From: an uncultured Verrucomicrobiales bacterium
GTDB taxonomy: Bacteria > Verrucomicrobiota > Verrucomicrobiia > Verrucomicrobiales > Akkermansiaceae
DNA: 64,000 nucleotides
Assembly: GCA_949373085.1 (NCBI GenBank)
Contig: CASICJ010000002.1
Span: forward strand, 62,001-126,000
Reading direction: 5' to 3'
The stretch's first letter is position 1; every line of letters starts with the position of its first letter. Of the stretch, positions 55,123-64,000 are shown one piece after another. A program made the position numbers and the translations under genes. The notes beneath the pieces were generated by a model. That model saw only the letters and a list, made by a program, of their open reading frames with translations. It was not told the origin of the DNA and made no database searches.

Positions 55123-56283
55123 TTATTTGGACTGATTTTTGCCCTCTTCCTGCCCGTCTACTTCCACCGCCTCCAAGGTCATTCCCGGAATTGGCATATC
55201 GACCTTCGTGAGAATAACCTTCTCACCACCAGCAACTCCTTGAGTTGCAAAAACGTAATCGGCATTTTGCCGAGCCACCATTAATTCACGCAGCTCCAAC
55301 TTATTCTCCCCATTAAGCACCAAAATCTGATTCCGTCCTCGAACCGCTGATCGAGGCACGCTGACTACTTTGGGTAAAACAGCACCTCCGACAGTAGCAT
55401 TTAAAAAAATCCCTGGCAAAGGTAACACAAATTGAGATCCGTGTTCCTCATTTGCAAAAATCCTTGCCAACACAAATGCGGAAAGAGTCTTTTGACCAAC
55501 TTCTCCCAGGTCCCACATGATCTCAGCATCCCACTCATATAATTCCCCCCCGATACTAGTAAAGAGAGTAACGTTTGTTTCCTTGGGAAGCTGAGCATAA
55601 TCGTCTAATGAAAACGGCAATCGGATCATAAGATTATTAGGATCATAAATCATCCCAAGTTGAGATCCAGGAACTACTGTTGCTCCAAGATTCAGGTTTG
55701 TTGACCTTACTCGGCAGTCAAAGGGAGCGACAATCTTAGTCCGAACCAAATCAGCTTCAGCCTTTTCCCTCGCTGCAATTGCTGCTGCGACCCGCGCATT
55801 TGCGCTTTTCAAAAACGGCACTCGTAAAACGAGATCACTCGCTATCTCCCCCCCCCCAATTTTCTTCCAATCCCTAGCCGCTTGGTTCGCCCGTGCCTCC
55901 TCCTGAACCAAAGCCAATTCCGCGTCAGCAAGAATCGACTCCGCCTGCGCAACCGCAGCTTGATAATTAATTGAATCAATTTCTGCTATAACGTGCCCCT
56001 TCTTGTAGATTGCTCCGGCCTCAAAGTTTTCGTCCACGACTTTGAGCCGACCTCCAATCGCTGCAGAAAGAACCGTGTCTCGGCGCGCCGTCACAACGCC
56101 TTCACTCTCGAGAGAAAATTTTAGATCATTTTCAGTAACTACCTCAACCTCAACAACAGGTATCGCTTCCACTCTTTTTTTCTTTTCAGCTTCGGGCGCA
56201 TTTTCCTTGAGAAGCTTAATTCCAAAAACAGTCAATCCAAGAACGGCGACTATAGCAACGATGGTTGTAATGACAGTTTTCAT
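55123..56283 (-). CDS. RND periplasmic membrane-fusion (adaptor) protein
   Basis: A 386-aa HlyD-like adaptor with an N-terminal membrane anchor (about residues 6-24). The lipoyl/barrel-sandwich part contains GVVTARRDTVLSAAIGGRL, a coiled hairpin of Ala/Glu-rich helices (about 105-180), the KIVAPFDCRVRSTNLNLGA segment and a beta-barrel domain. It ends in the membrane-proximal region (LVLNGENKLELRELMV). It links pump to outer-membrane factor. A G10 run (55848-55857) encodes IGGGEIAS in frame. It is 6 bp after the outer-membrane factor gene. Confidence 0.92.
   Translation of the reverse strand: MKTVITTIVAIVAVLGLTVFGIKLLKENAPEAEKKKRVEAIPVVEVEVVTENDLKFSLESEGVVTARRDTVLSAAIGGRLKVVDENFEAGAIYKKGHVIAEIDSINYQAAVAQAESILADAELALVQEEARANQAARDWKKIGGGEIASDLVLRVPFLKSANARVAAAIAAREKAEADLVRTKIVAPFDCRVRSTNLNLGATVVPGSQLGMIYDPNNLMIRLPFSLDDYAQLPKETNVTLFTSIGGELYEWDAEIMWDLGEVGQKTLSAFVLARIFANEEHGSQFVLPLPGIFLNATVGGAVLPKVVSVPRSAVRGRNQILVLNGENKLELRELMVARQNADYVFATQGVAGGEKVILTKVDMPIPGMTLEAVEVDGQEEGKNQSK
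55848..55857 (-). repeat. G10 homopolymer in the adaptor gene
   Basis: Ten consecutive G on the coding strand (AAA ATT, then G runs, GAG ATA). It is in frame as Gly-Gly-Gly. A one-base slip would stop translation of the adaptor and, by coupling, reduce pump and PKS expression. Confidence 0.9.
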
Positions 56284-56289
56284 AAAAAC

Positions 56290-57702
56290 TTAATTCTGAG
56301 CTCTATAATCTCCACCTAAAGCGAGATGAAGAGTAATTCGATTATCGAGGCGGAGCCTCCTAAGGGTAGTTTTTTGCGAAGCCAGATTGATCCGACTTCT
56401 CTGTGCAGTAATCAAGGTCAGGACTTCACCCACACCCCCTGCATATTCGCTGGCCGCCGCATCTGTCGCTTCCTCGGCAAATCTGAGTGCCTCAGTAATC
56501 GCCTGCTCCCGGGCAACCAAAAATTTCTCAGCTACCATCGCTTGCTCAACTTCACCGAATGCTTTGAGCACGGCGCTTTGGAGCTCAGCAAGATTCGCGC
56601 GATCATCCCCTTGGTATTTAGCATACTCTGCCCGCAACTTTCCACCCGACCAAATCGGCTGGGTCAGACCACCCGCTAGTGACCAAACCCCAAAATCAGA
56701 GTTGAAAATCGTTCGCATTGTATCGGTTGTCGTCCCAGCCCCACTCGTGAGGATAAAACTAGGATAAGAGGCCCGCTTAGCCTTCTTCACAAGACTACCA
56801 GACGAGGCGAAACGGCGTTCCGCTTCGAGAATATCCGGTCGACGCAAAAGCAACTCAGAAGGTAACCCTGATGGTGGTGTAGTCGGAACTTCAGGTAGAG
56901 AAACTGAACCCTTTAATACGCCTTTGGGATATCTCCCCAAAAGTAACTCCAATTGTCTAACCGCCTGCTCTCGTTCACCCTTTCGTCGGGCAATCAAAGC
57001 TTTGTTCGTCGCAACCTCACTCTCGGCCAATCGAACTTCGGCAGCAGATCCACCATCGGCAGCAAGAGCATTATTGTAACGATCGATCACGATATCTTTC
57101 GTCGCATTAAGGAGTTCCTGCGTTTCGATCGTTAGCATGATTTGCTCGCTAGCCTCGGCCAAAGCCAGCCAAGATCTCATCACCTGGGCTGCGAGAGAGG
57201 CTCGAGCAGCACGGTAGGAATTCCCTTCGGCTTGAGCGTCAGCTAAAAGGGCGGCTTGCTCCGATCGACGGAGTCCCCAAATGTCGGGTTCCCACGAAAC
57301 CGTCATATTAGCTCCGAAGTTGCTGAAGTTAGCCGAAGGAATCCCACCCTCGCCGCCAAGCGGTATACCGATAAAGAGTTGCTTCTGACGGCTTGTATTA
57401 AGGCCTGCTGAAACCTGAGGCTTCATCGCAGCTCCAGCCGACTTCGCAGAAGCAATGGCCCGATTGACCCTTTCGGCAGCAACCCGCATGTCAGGATTAC
57501 GACGAAAAGCTTCACTAACCAAGGCCTCGGCCTGGAACCCTCCAAGACGCCCAACCCAATTTGTATCAATTCCAGCCAAAGCTTCTGGGCTTGCCGACCA
57601 ACGCAATGGAACCCCCTTTTCAACTACGTCCATTCGCGATTCGGGAATACTTGCTGAACACCCAGCCAGCACGGCCGCTATAAAAAGGAGAATCTTTTTC
57701 AT
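56290..57702 (-). CDS. Outer-membrane efflux lipoprotein of the RND system
   Basis: A 470-aa TolC/OprM-like channel with lipobox VLAGC (Cys15). It has two OEP repeats (LGGFQAEALVSEAFRRNPDM, AKRASYPSFILTSGAG) and LLRRPDILEAERRF. The second of two such proteins in the window, it differs from the one at 29931 in being in the pump operon. The start overlaps the TetR stop by 4 nt (ATGA). Confidence 0.92.
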   Translation of the reverse strand: MKKILLFIAAVLAGCSASIPESRMDVVEKGVPLRWSASPEALAGIDTNWVGRLGGFQAEALVSEAFRRNPDMRVAAERVNRAIASAKSAGAAMKPQVSAGLNTSRQKQLFIGIPLGGEGGIPSANFSNFGANMTVSWEPDIWGLRRSEQAALLADAQAEGNSYRAARASLAAQVMRSWLALAEASEQIMLTIETQELLNATKDIVIDRYNNALAADGGSAAEVRLAESEVATNKALIARRKGEREQAVRQLELLLGRYPKGVLKGSVSLPEVPTTPPSGLPSELLLRRPDILEAERRFASSGSLVKKAKRASYPSFILTSGAGTTTDTMRTIFNSDFGVWSLAGGLTQPIWSGGKLRAEYAKYQGDDRANLAELQSAVLKAFGEVEQAMVAEKFLVAREQAITEALRFAEEATDAAASEYAGGVGEVLTLITAQRSRINLASQKTTLRRLRLDNRITLHLALGGDYRAQN

Positions 57703-58328
57703 TGTCTAAAACCTGCGTCGCAGAAATCGATAATGCGTTTGAGTGTAACTGAAAGTTTTTCATCACCTATTTTCCCATCACTAATCTTTTTGAGGATATC
57801 ACGGTGAGTTAGCGTGTTGGCAAGAACACCAAAGCAAAAATGAATACGCCAAAACACGTCATCGGCAGATAAGCCCGGACAAGCCTCCATAAAGGCCGGG
57901 ACATAGCGAGAGGCTACTTCGCGGAATTGTCCCATCACTTCCTCCGGTAGTTCATAAGAACGATCTCCCACCACCCGTCCCATCAACTTAGTAAAAAGCT
58001 TTTCACTAAGAGGACTATTTTGGATCTCCGAAAAGAGAGGCTCAAAAAATGCAGTAATAAGCTCGGTGACCGTCACCACTCCAAGCCCCTCAAGTTCTTT
58101 GATTCTTCGCAGGCGCTCGTCATTTACTGGCTTAGCCATACGAGCAACCACAGAGTCGATTAACCCCTCGCGGGACCCAAAGTGATACTTGACCGAAGCT
58201 ACATTGGCTCTTGCAAGTGTCGTAATTTCACGCACCGAAACTACTTCGAAACCTTTTTCAGCAAACAAAGCAGCAGCTGCCTCCATTAAGGCAACCCGTG
58301 TTCCATTTACGCTTTCTCTCTCCGCCAT
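57699..58328 (-). CDS. TetR-family transcriptional regulator
   Basis: About 209 aa from ATG 58328 (MAERESVNGTRVALMEAAA). The N-terminal HTH is classic TetR: LFAEKGFEVVSVREITTLA, then ANVASVKYHFGSREGLIDSV (about residues 18-56). The C-terminal ligand domain (about 65-209) resembles the CecR/YbiH group. First gene of the pump operon and translationally coupled to the outer-membrane factor. Two inverted repeats directly upstream make autorepression likely. Upstream codons to 58496 are non-native. Confidence 0.92.
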   Translation of the reverse strand: MAERESVNGTRVALMEAAAALFAEKGFEVVSVREITTLARANVASVKYHFGSREGLIDSVVARMAKPVNDERLRRIKELEGLGVVTVTELITAFFEPLFSEIQNSPLSEKLFTKLMGRVVGDRSYELPEEVMGQFREVASRYVPAFMEACPGLSADDVFWRIHFCFGVLANTLTHRDILKKISDGKIGDEKLSVTLKRIIDFCDAGFRQ

Positions 58329-58332
58329 TGAT

Positions 58333-58350
58333 TTCAAACAACTGTTTAAA
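58333..58350. promoter_or_regulatory. Putative TetR operator, box 1
   Basis: TTCAAACAACTGTTTAAA, imperfect dyad centred on AAACA-AC-TGTTT, ending 5 bp before the TetR ATG. On the minus strand it overlaps a TTTAAA/TAAACA -10 candidate. Confidence 0.65.
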
Positions 58351-58365
58351 TCGATTTGGGAAGAA

Positions 58366-58383
58366 TTCAAACGAATGTTTAAA
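58366..58383. promoter_or_regulatory. Putative TetR operator, box 2
   Basis: TTCAAACGAATGTTTAAA, 15 of 18 bases identical to box 1, starting exactly 33 bp away (about three helical turns). On the minus strand it covers a TTGAAT -35 candidate placed about 16 bp before the -10 candidate. It also lies just upstream of the divergent methyltransferase. Confidence 0.65.
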
Positions 58384-58478
58384 CTATTTTTCGTTCTTTG
58401 CGTGATGGAAGAACCAGGTTTCCAAAATTTGCTCGAAGCAAGACTTCCTTTCGATCTAATGCAAAGAGAGACTCGGCC

Positions 58479-59306
58479 GTGTTCGAACTCCACCAAGAAG
58501 ACTGTCTCGCAGGCATGAAACAGATATCGTCTAAATGCGTGGATCTTGTCGTTACCTCTCCTCCCTACAATTTAGGAATCAACTACAAAACCTATAAAGA
58601 CAAATTAGAATGCCATGACTTTATTGATTGGTGTCAAGATTGGGCTTCGGAAGTTCATCGTGTCATGAAAGAAGAAGCCTCCTTTTTTCTGAATTTAGGG
58701 GCGGCACCAAAAGATCCACTTCTTCCGCACCAACTCGTCCTCGCCCTCACCCGGAAAGAACCAAACTTCATCCTCCAGAATACCTTTCATTGGATCAAGT
58801 CCATCAGTATCGACACCCGAAAAGGAGAAACTATTTCCGCTGGTCACTTTAAGCCCATCAACTCAAAGCGTTTCGTAAACGACTGTCACGAATACGTCTT
58901 CCACCTTACCAAAACTGGTGAGGTTCCACTCGAAAGGCGCACCGCTGGAGTAGAATATGCTGACAAGTCCAACATCGCTCGATGGAGTCATACCGACGGC
59001 GAGGATAAACGCTGTCGGGGCAACAACTGGTTCATTCCCTACGAAACGATTCAGTCACGTAACAAAGAACGCCCCCACCCAGCGACCTTTCCTGTCGCCC
59101 TTGTCGAACAATGCATCCGTATTCATGGCCTCGAACGAACGAAGCACATACTCGACCCATTTACCGGAATTGGGACATCCGCTTTAGCTGCCCAAAGAAT
59201 GAAGATCGAAAAGTTCACTGGTTTTGATATCGACAGTGAATACCTAAAAACCGCCCGCGAAAGACTCGATATTGACGCCGTCAATAGTTCACAACACCTT
59301 CTGTAA
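58479..59306 (+). CDS. Orphan SPPY-type DNA methyltransferase
   Basis: About 275 aa from GTG 58479 (MFELHQEDCLAGM); a TTG at 58398 would add 27 residues and run into the operator region. Motif IV is VVTSPPYNLG (Ser27), which comes first. Motif I follows near the end as LDPFTGIGTSALAAQRM, so the order is IV then I (beta class). The SPPY form is typical of N4-cytosine methylases, and DPPY of N6-adenine, but is not decisive. GFDIDSEYL completes the fold. No restriction gene is adjacent, so a regulatory orphan is likely. Confidence 0.88.
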   Translation: MFELHQEDCLAGMKQISSKCVDLVVTSPPYNLGINYKTYKDKLECHDFIDWCQDWASEVHRVMKEEASFFLNLGAAPKDPLLPHQLVLALTRKEPNFILQNTFHWIKSISIDTRKGETISAGHFKPINSKRFVNDCHEYVFHLTKTGEVPLERRTAGVEYADKSNIARWSHTDGEDKRCRGNNWFIPYETIQSRNKERPHPATFPVALVEQCIRIHGLERTKHILDPFTGIGTSALAAQRMKIEKFTGFDIDSEYLKTARERLDIDAVNSSQHLL

Positions 59307-59311
59307 AACTC

Positions 59312-60115
59312 ATGCAAGAGCCCGTCCCCGAACCAGTCCAAGAATTCACCAAAATCGAATCCATCTTCATCCGCCATCGCAACTGTCTGATGGTCCGCGC
59401 CGAATTCACCCCCATCTTTACAGACTACTACCTCCACCTAATGGACATTGGAGAGCGCCACTCAGAAAATCTCGACACCACTCTTAAAGACCTTCTCGCG
59501 GTTCTCACCTTACACCTCACCGCCAGACCATGGGCTGAGACCATTGCATGGACCGCTAATCTCCGAGCTCCCCGCGTGAATTTCTTCGCCACCGGCTCTT
59601 CGGTTAACGAATACATCACCGGCCGTCTCTTTACCGAAGATGTCCGAGAACCTGATCGTAATTTTCTCTACTCCCAAACAACCACCCAGGGAAAAGAACC
59701 ACGCACCTCCACCATCGAAGTTGAAAAAGCTGATCCGCTTGAATGGCTACGGCACTTTTACGACCAGTCCGAGCAAAGACCTGGCCGCGCTTTCAAGCTC
59801 CCAAACGATACCTATGTACTGATTACAGCTCAACCTGATTTTGATGAGGAATGGTTCGAGGGCCTAAACGCTGAGCAAGTAGCCAAAATCACAGACGACC
59901 AACAAACAAAGGCCCTAGAAACAAGACAATTTAAATTTGGATGCGGATGCTCTCTTGAAAAAATCATCCCTACACTCAGCGCCTGGAAAGATAAACCTGA
60001 CGAACTTTTTGGTGATGAGCACAAGCTCGTCCTCCAATGCCCACGGTGTGCGAAAAAATACTTAATCAATCGAGATGATCTCGGCAACAAAACAGAGCAA
60101 AAGGATCAAGATTAG
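59312..60115 (+). CDS. Divergent Hsp33-like redox chaperone
   Basis: A 267-aa protein whose C-terminus carries the Hsp33 zinc redox-switch arrangement: FGCGCS (CxC, about residue 212) and QCPRCAKKY (CxxC, about 248), about 36 residues apart. The N-terminal part keeps a weak Hsp33 pattern (TLHLTARPWAETIAW, FATGSSVNEYITGRLF). Hsp33 is a cytoplasmic holdase activated by oxidative stress. Sequence divergence is clear, so function is by family only. Starts 5 bp after the methyltransferase stop. Confidence 0.75.
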   Translation: MQEPVPEPVQEFTKIESIFIRHRNCLMVRAEFTPIFTDYYLHLMDIGERHSENLDTTLKDLLAVLTLHLTARPWAETIAWTANLRAPRVNFFATGSSVNEYITGRLFTEDVREPDRNFLYSQTTTQGKEPRTSTIEVEKADPLEWLRHFYDQSEQRPGRAFKLPNDTYVLITAQPDFDEEWFEGLNAEQVAKITDDQQTKALETRQFKFGCGCSLEKIIPTLSAWKDKPDELFGDEHKLVLQCPRCAKKYLINRDDLGNKTEQKDQD

Positions 60116-60243
60116 GGTTATAGTTGAAAAAAACTTGACCAAACCCTCTCATTCGCGAAGAAACGCTTCCTGGCAGGGGACTCCTGCTTGACCCATAATA
60201 GGTGAGGTGTGTCCATTACATCCCTACTTCCCAGTTCTCCATC
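60116..60243. promoter_or_regulatory. rpoD upstream region
   Basis: 128 bp that must contain the rpoD promoter. Two TTGACC boxes (about 60136 and 60189) are the only -35-like elements; no convincing -10 lies at the right spacing, and no SD precedes ATG 60244. Assignment is tentative. Confidence 0.3.
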
Positions 60244-62136
<1,893 letters not shown>

Positions 62137-62145
62137 ATAAATTTT

Positions 62146-62179
62146 AAAAGCCCGCTGGTTTCAAAACCACGGGCTTTTT
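62146..62179 (+). terminator. Rho-independent terminator of rpoD
   Basis: AAAGCCCG..GGTTT / AAACC..CGGGCTTT stem with a 2-nt loop, followed by TTTTT, 9 bp after the rpoD stop. Confidence 0.92.
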
Positions 62180-62197
62180 GGAAATATCAATTTTCAA

Positions 62198-62584
62198 ATG
62201 CAGCATAACCAGTTCGAACATGCCGTTTCCTCAATCATTGAAAAGGAGAAGCGCTTCCAGCCCGGAGCTTACTTTCTTGTCAGGGAAGCTCTTGATTTCA
62301 CGGTCGATCGCCTTTCCAAGGCTTCCAACAATGAAAAACGTCATGTGAGCGGACACGAACTCCTTTTTGGATTCCGCGACTACGTTCTAAAGGAATATGG
62401 ACCAATGGGCGCCACCGTCCTTGAAGACTGGGGCATCAAAAAATGCCATCACGTCGGAGAAATTGTATTCATTTTCATCGAGCACGGTGTTTTTGGAAAA
62501 CAAGATTCCGACAAACTCGATGACTTTGGCGAAGCCTACGCTTTCGAGGAAGCTTTTAAGACACCTTTCCTCGTAAGGGCATAG
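62198..62584 (+). CDS. Minf_1886-family (Planctomycetota/Verrucomicrobiota-restricted) protein
   Basis: A 128-aa soluble protein. The pattern FQPGAYFLVREALDFTVD, then HVSGHELLFGFRDYVLKEYGP and VGEIVFIFIEHGVFGKQDSD, is one I recognise as a conserved Plancto-Verruco protein with no known function. It starts at ATG 62198, just after the rpoD terminator. It ends about 40 bp before the convergent esterase. Confidence 0.8.
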   Translation: MQHNQFEHAVSSIIEKEKRFQPGAYFLVREALDFTVDRLSKASNNEKRHVSGHELLFGFRDYVLKEYGPMGATVLEDWGIKKCHHVGEIVFIFIEHGVFGKQDSDKLDDFGEAYAFEEAFKTPFLVRA

Positions 62585-62626
62585 GACACAATACCCGCAC
62601 CGTAACAAGTGCTCTGGAAACCGTCT

Positions 62627-63679
62627 CTACTTCTTCCAGCCGCGCCAAAGCCACTTCATCATTTCAGGAAGTTTTGCCCCCGCTGCCTTTGATCCGTGAA
62701 AACACTTTCCGTAATGGAACTGATAATCGTAATCTGAGTATTTTAATGCTGCCGCCATCTGTTTATTAGCAAGAGGCCAGTTTCCATACTTATTATCGAG
62801 ATCGTTTTCACCCGCGAGAAGGTAAGCACGAATTGGCTTCTTTTCCGTCTTGCGTATCATCGGCGGATAATTGTGCCCACCCCGGATGTCAACAAAGGTC
62901 CCCACCCAAATCAAGGCCTTACCAAATGATTGCGGCTTCTCCCAGCAAACCGTCCAAGCGCAAATTCCGCCTGACGAACCACCTGCGATTCCTCGCATCT
63001 TGGGGCTATCGCTAATTGCATAGCTCTTCTCAACCTCGGGAATAATTTCCTCTAAAAGAAACCTCGCATAGGCATCCCCCAGCGAGTCGTATTCCATACT
63101 ACGATTTCTCGGTTTTTCCTTCAGACTCTGGTCTTTAAAGCGGCCAGGATTAATAAAGACTCCAAGAGTCACGGGCAGCTCACCATTTGCGATCAGATTA
63201 TCCATGACCGTTGTAGCCCTTAAATTTCCATTCGGATCGGCGTGCCGGAGCCCATCCTGAAACACCATCAGAGCAGCCGGTTTTGAGGCCTTATATTGAG
63301 CAGGCACATAGACCAAATACTCCCGCTCCGTTCCAGGATAGACCTTACTCTCATTCCAGGTGTATTTAGTCACCCTTCCCTGAGGAACTTTTTGCACCAG
63401 CGAATCCTTGGAATACTGGTAGCTCTCCACCTTCGCCACTCCTTTTTCCAGAACCTTCTCATCCCTATCACGGATCGACCATTCAATCATCTGAAAGTTC
63501 TCAAACAACTGATGCAAGCGACCATTTTTCAGATCTCCAATTCGCTTGCCGGTCTTTTCGTTGAAAACTGAAATCGCAGTGGGATTCTCGCTCACCCAAT
63601 ACACCATTAGTCCCTTTGTCCAGCTCTTGGCCGACATATTTCCGACTAAGCACAATAAAATCACTAGGAATCGCTTCAT
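62627..63679 (-). CDS. Secreted esterase (enterochelin-esterase/feruloyl-esterase-like)
   Basis: About 350 aa from ATG 63679, starting with signal peptide MKRFLVILLCLVGNMSA. An N-terminal beta domain (about 20-110) precedes an alpha/beta-hydrolase of the esterase D type. It has REYLVYVPAQY, LMVFQDG, and the nucleophile elbow GIAGGSSGG (Ser in GGSSG). The catalytic His is probably in HYGKCFHGS. It could act on polysaccharide acyl esters or siderophores; the substrate is unknown. Confidence 0.85.
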   Translation of the reverse strand: MKRFLVILLCLVGNMSAKSWTKGLMVYWVSENPTAISVFNEKTGKRIGDLKNGRLHQLFENFQMIEWSIRDRDEKVLEKGVAKVESYQYSKDSLVQKVPQGRVTKYTWNESKVYPGTEREYLVYVPAQYKASKPAALMVFQDGLRHADPNGNLRATTVMDNLIANGELPVTLGVFINPGRFKDQSLKEKPRNRSMEYDSLGDAYARFLLEEIIPEVEKSYAISDSPKMRGIAGGSSGGICAWTVCWEKPQSFGKALIWVGTFVDIRGGHNYPPMIRKTEKKPIRAYLLAGENDLDNKYGNWPLANKQMAAALKYSDYDYQFHYGKCFHGSKAAGAKLPEMMKWLWRGWKK

Positions 63680-63781
63680 CCTTGAAAGATGCCTTTTCTG
63701 GTCCTGGGCTGGCGAGTAAAGAAAGCAACTTACGATTAGACTTCCAAACTCCATCACTGCTTGCTCTTCTCAAAAGCAGCT

Positions 63782-64000
63782 ATGACCCGCCAAAAAGTCA
63801 TCGACTTGCTCGCCATGAGCAGATTCGCCAACCTCCCCACCGTTTGGTCAAATGGCCTTCTCGGAATTCTTATCGGAATAGGCATTTTCCAAGACCAAGC
63901 CCACATTTGCCCAACTTGCATTGCCATACTAGGAATTGCCCTTTCCTGTCTCTACCTTGGCGGATGTTTTTTCAACGATTGGCATGACCTCGACTTCGAC
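63782..64000 (+). CDS. UbiA-family prenyltransferase, N-terminal part (3' end outside window)
   Basis: The frame from ATG 63782 stays open to the window edge (73 codons). RFANLPTVWSNGLLGIL is a UbiA-type first helix. The second helix ends LGGCFFNDWHDLDFD, the ND-x-x-D-x-x-x-D diphosphate-binding motif. This marks a membrane prenyltransferase for quinone, haem or similar lipid synthesis. A two-Cys pair (CPTC) lies between the helices. Divergent from the esterase across about 100 bp. Confidence 0.82.
   Translation, partial: MTRQKVIDLLAMSRFANLPTVWSNGLLGILIGIGIFQDQAHICPTCIAILGIALSCLYLGGCFFNDWHDLDFD

Noticed and set aside
58479-60115. Restriction-modification or phage-defence island
   Set aside because: Only a solitary methyltransferase is present; the neighbours are a chaperone and the housekeeping sigma factor, with no nuclease, ATPase or mobility gene.

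Overview
The window reads as a densely packed chromosomal segment of a Verrucomicrobiota bacterium, most likely an aquatic Verrucomicrobiales relative. The evidence is a planctomycete/verrucomicrobial cytochrome-DUF1549/DUF1553 protein paired with a DUF1501 protein (23.5-28.1 kb), a secreted sulfatase and ThuA-like protein (6.6-9.0 kb), a DUF6807 protein, a Plancto-Verruco-restricted Minf_1886-type protein (62.2 kb), and an RpoD with a long Lys/Ala/Pro-repeat N-terminus. Lipid A/Kdo, Omp85/TamB and outer-membrane-factor genes show a Gram-negative (diderm) envelope. I see no tRNA, rRNA, CRISPR array, prophage or insertion sequence.

Layout. 0-4.7 kb: one tight minus-strand run (membrane protein, two tiny ORFs, secreted protein, AsmA-like protein, rsmD, waaA cut by the window edge). 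4.8-6.5 kb: glycolipid-type glycosyltransferase and HAD phosphatase. 6.6-9.0 kb: ThuA-like protein and sulfatase. 9.1-16.3 kb: LPS biogenesis block (LpxL-type acyltransferase, WaaP/InaA-type kinase fused to a glycosidase-like domain, YrbL-like kinase, MsbA-type exporter, kdsD). 16.3-23.5 kb: PQQ-propeller protein, a secG-rhomboid-aminotransferase operon, panD, CAP protein, rnc. 23.5-29.9 kb: DUF1501/PSCyt1 pair, birA, nadC. 29.9-35.3 kb: lone outer-membrane factor, His-rich outer-membrane protein with an unusual leader, pheT. 35.4-40.5 kb: DUF1287 protein, CBM9-like protein, GT9 glycosyltransferase, DUF2017-clpS-ispG operon. 40.9-47.5 kb: DUF6807 protein, then tamB-tamA. 47.5-49.0 kb: a NuoE-like gene remnant, a structured intergenic stretch and threonine aldolase.

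The most distinctive locus is 49.1-58.4 kb. It is a single minus-strand operon of a TetR regulator, outer-membrane factor, membrane-fusion protein, RND pump, type III polyketide synthase and four-domain FKBP protein. Two near-identical 18-bp inverted repeats lie exactly 33 bp apart in front of the regulator. I infer a self-regulated make-and-export unit for a type III polyketide or phenolic lipid. The membrane-fusion gene carries a G10 tract, and the FKBP gene appears to have lost its C-terminal tail by a one-base slip in a C5 run. 58.4-64 kb holds an orphan SPPY-type DNA methyltransferase, a divergent Hsp33-like chaperone, rpoD with a strong terminator, the Minf_1886-type gene, an esterase and the start of a UbiA-family prenyltransferase.

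SD sequences are weak or absent before most genes, so many start choices rest on homology, spacing and signal peptides. They are flagged where I moved a start inward.
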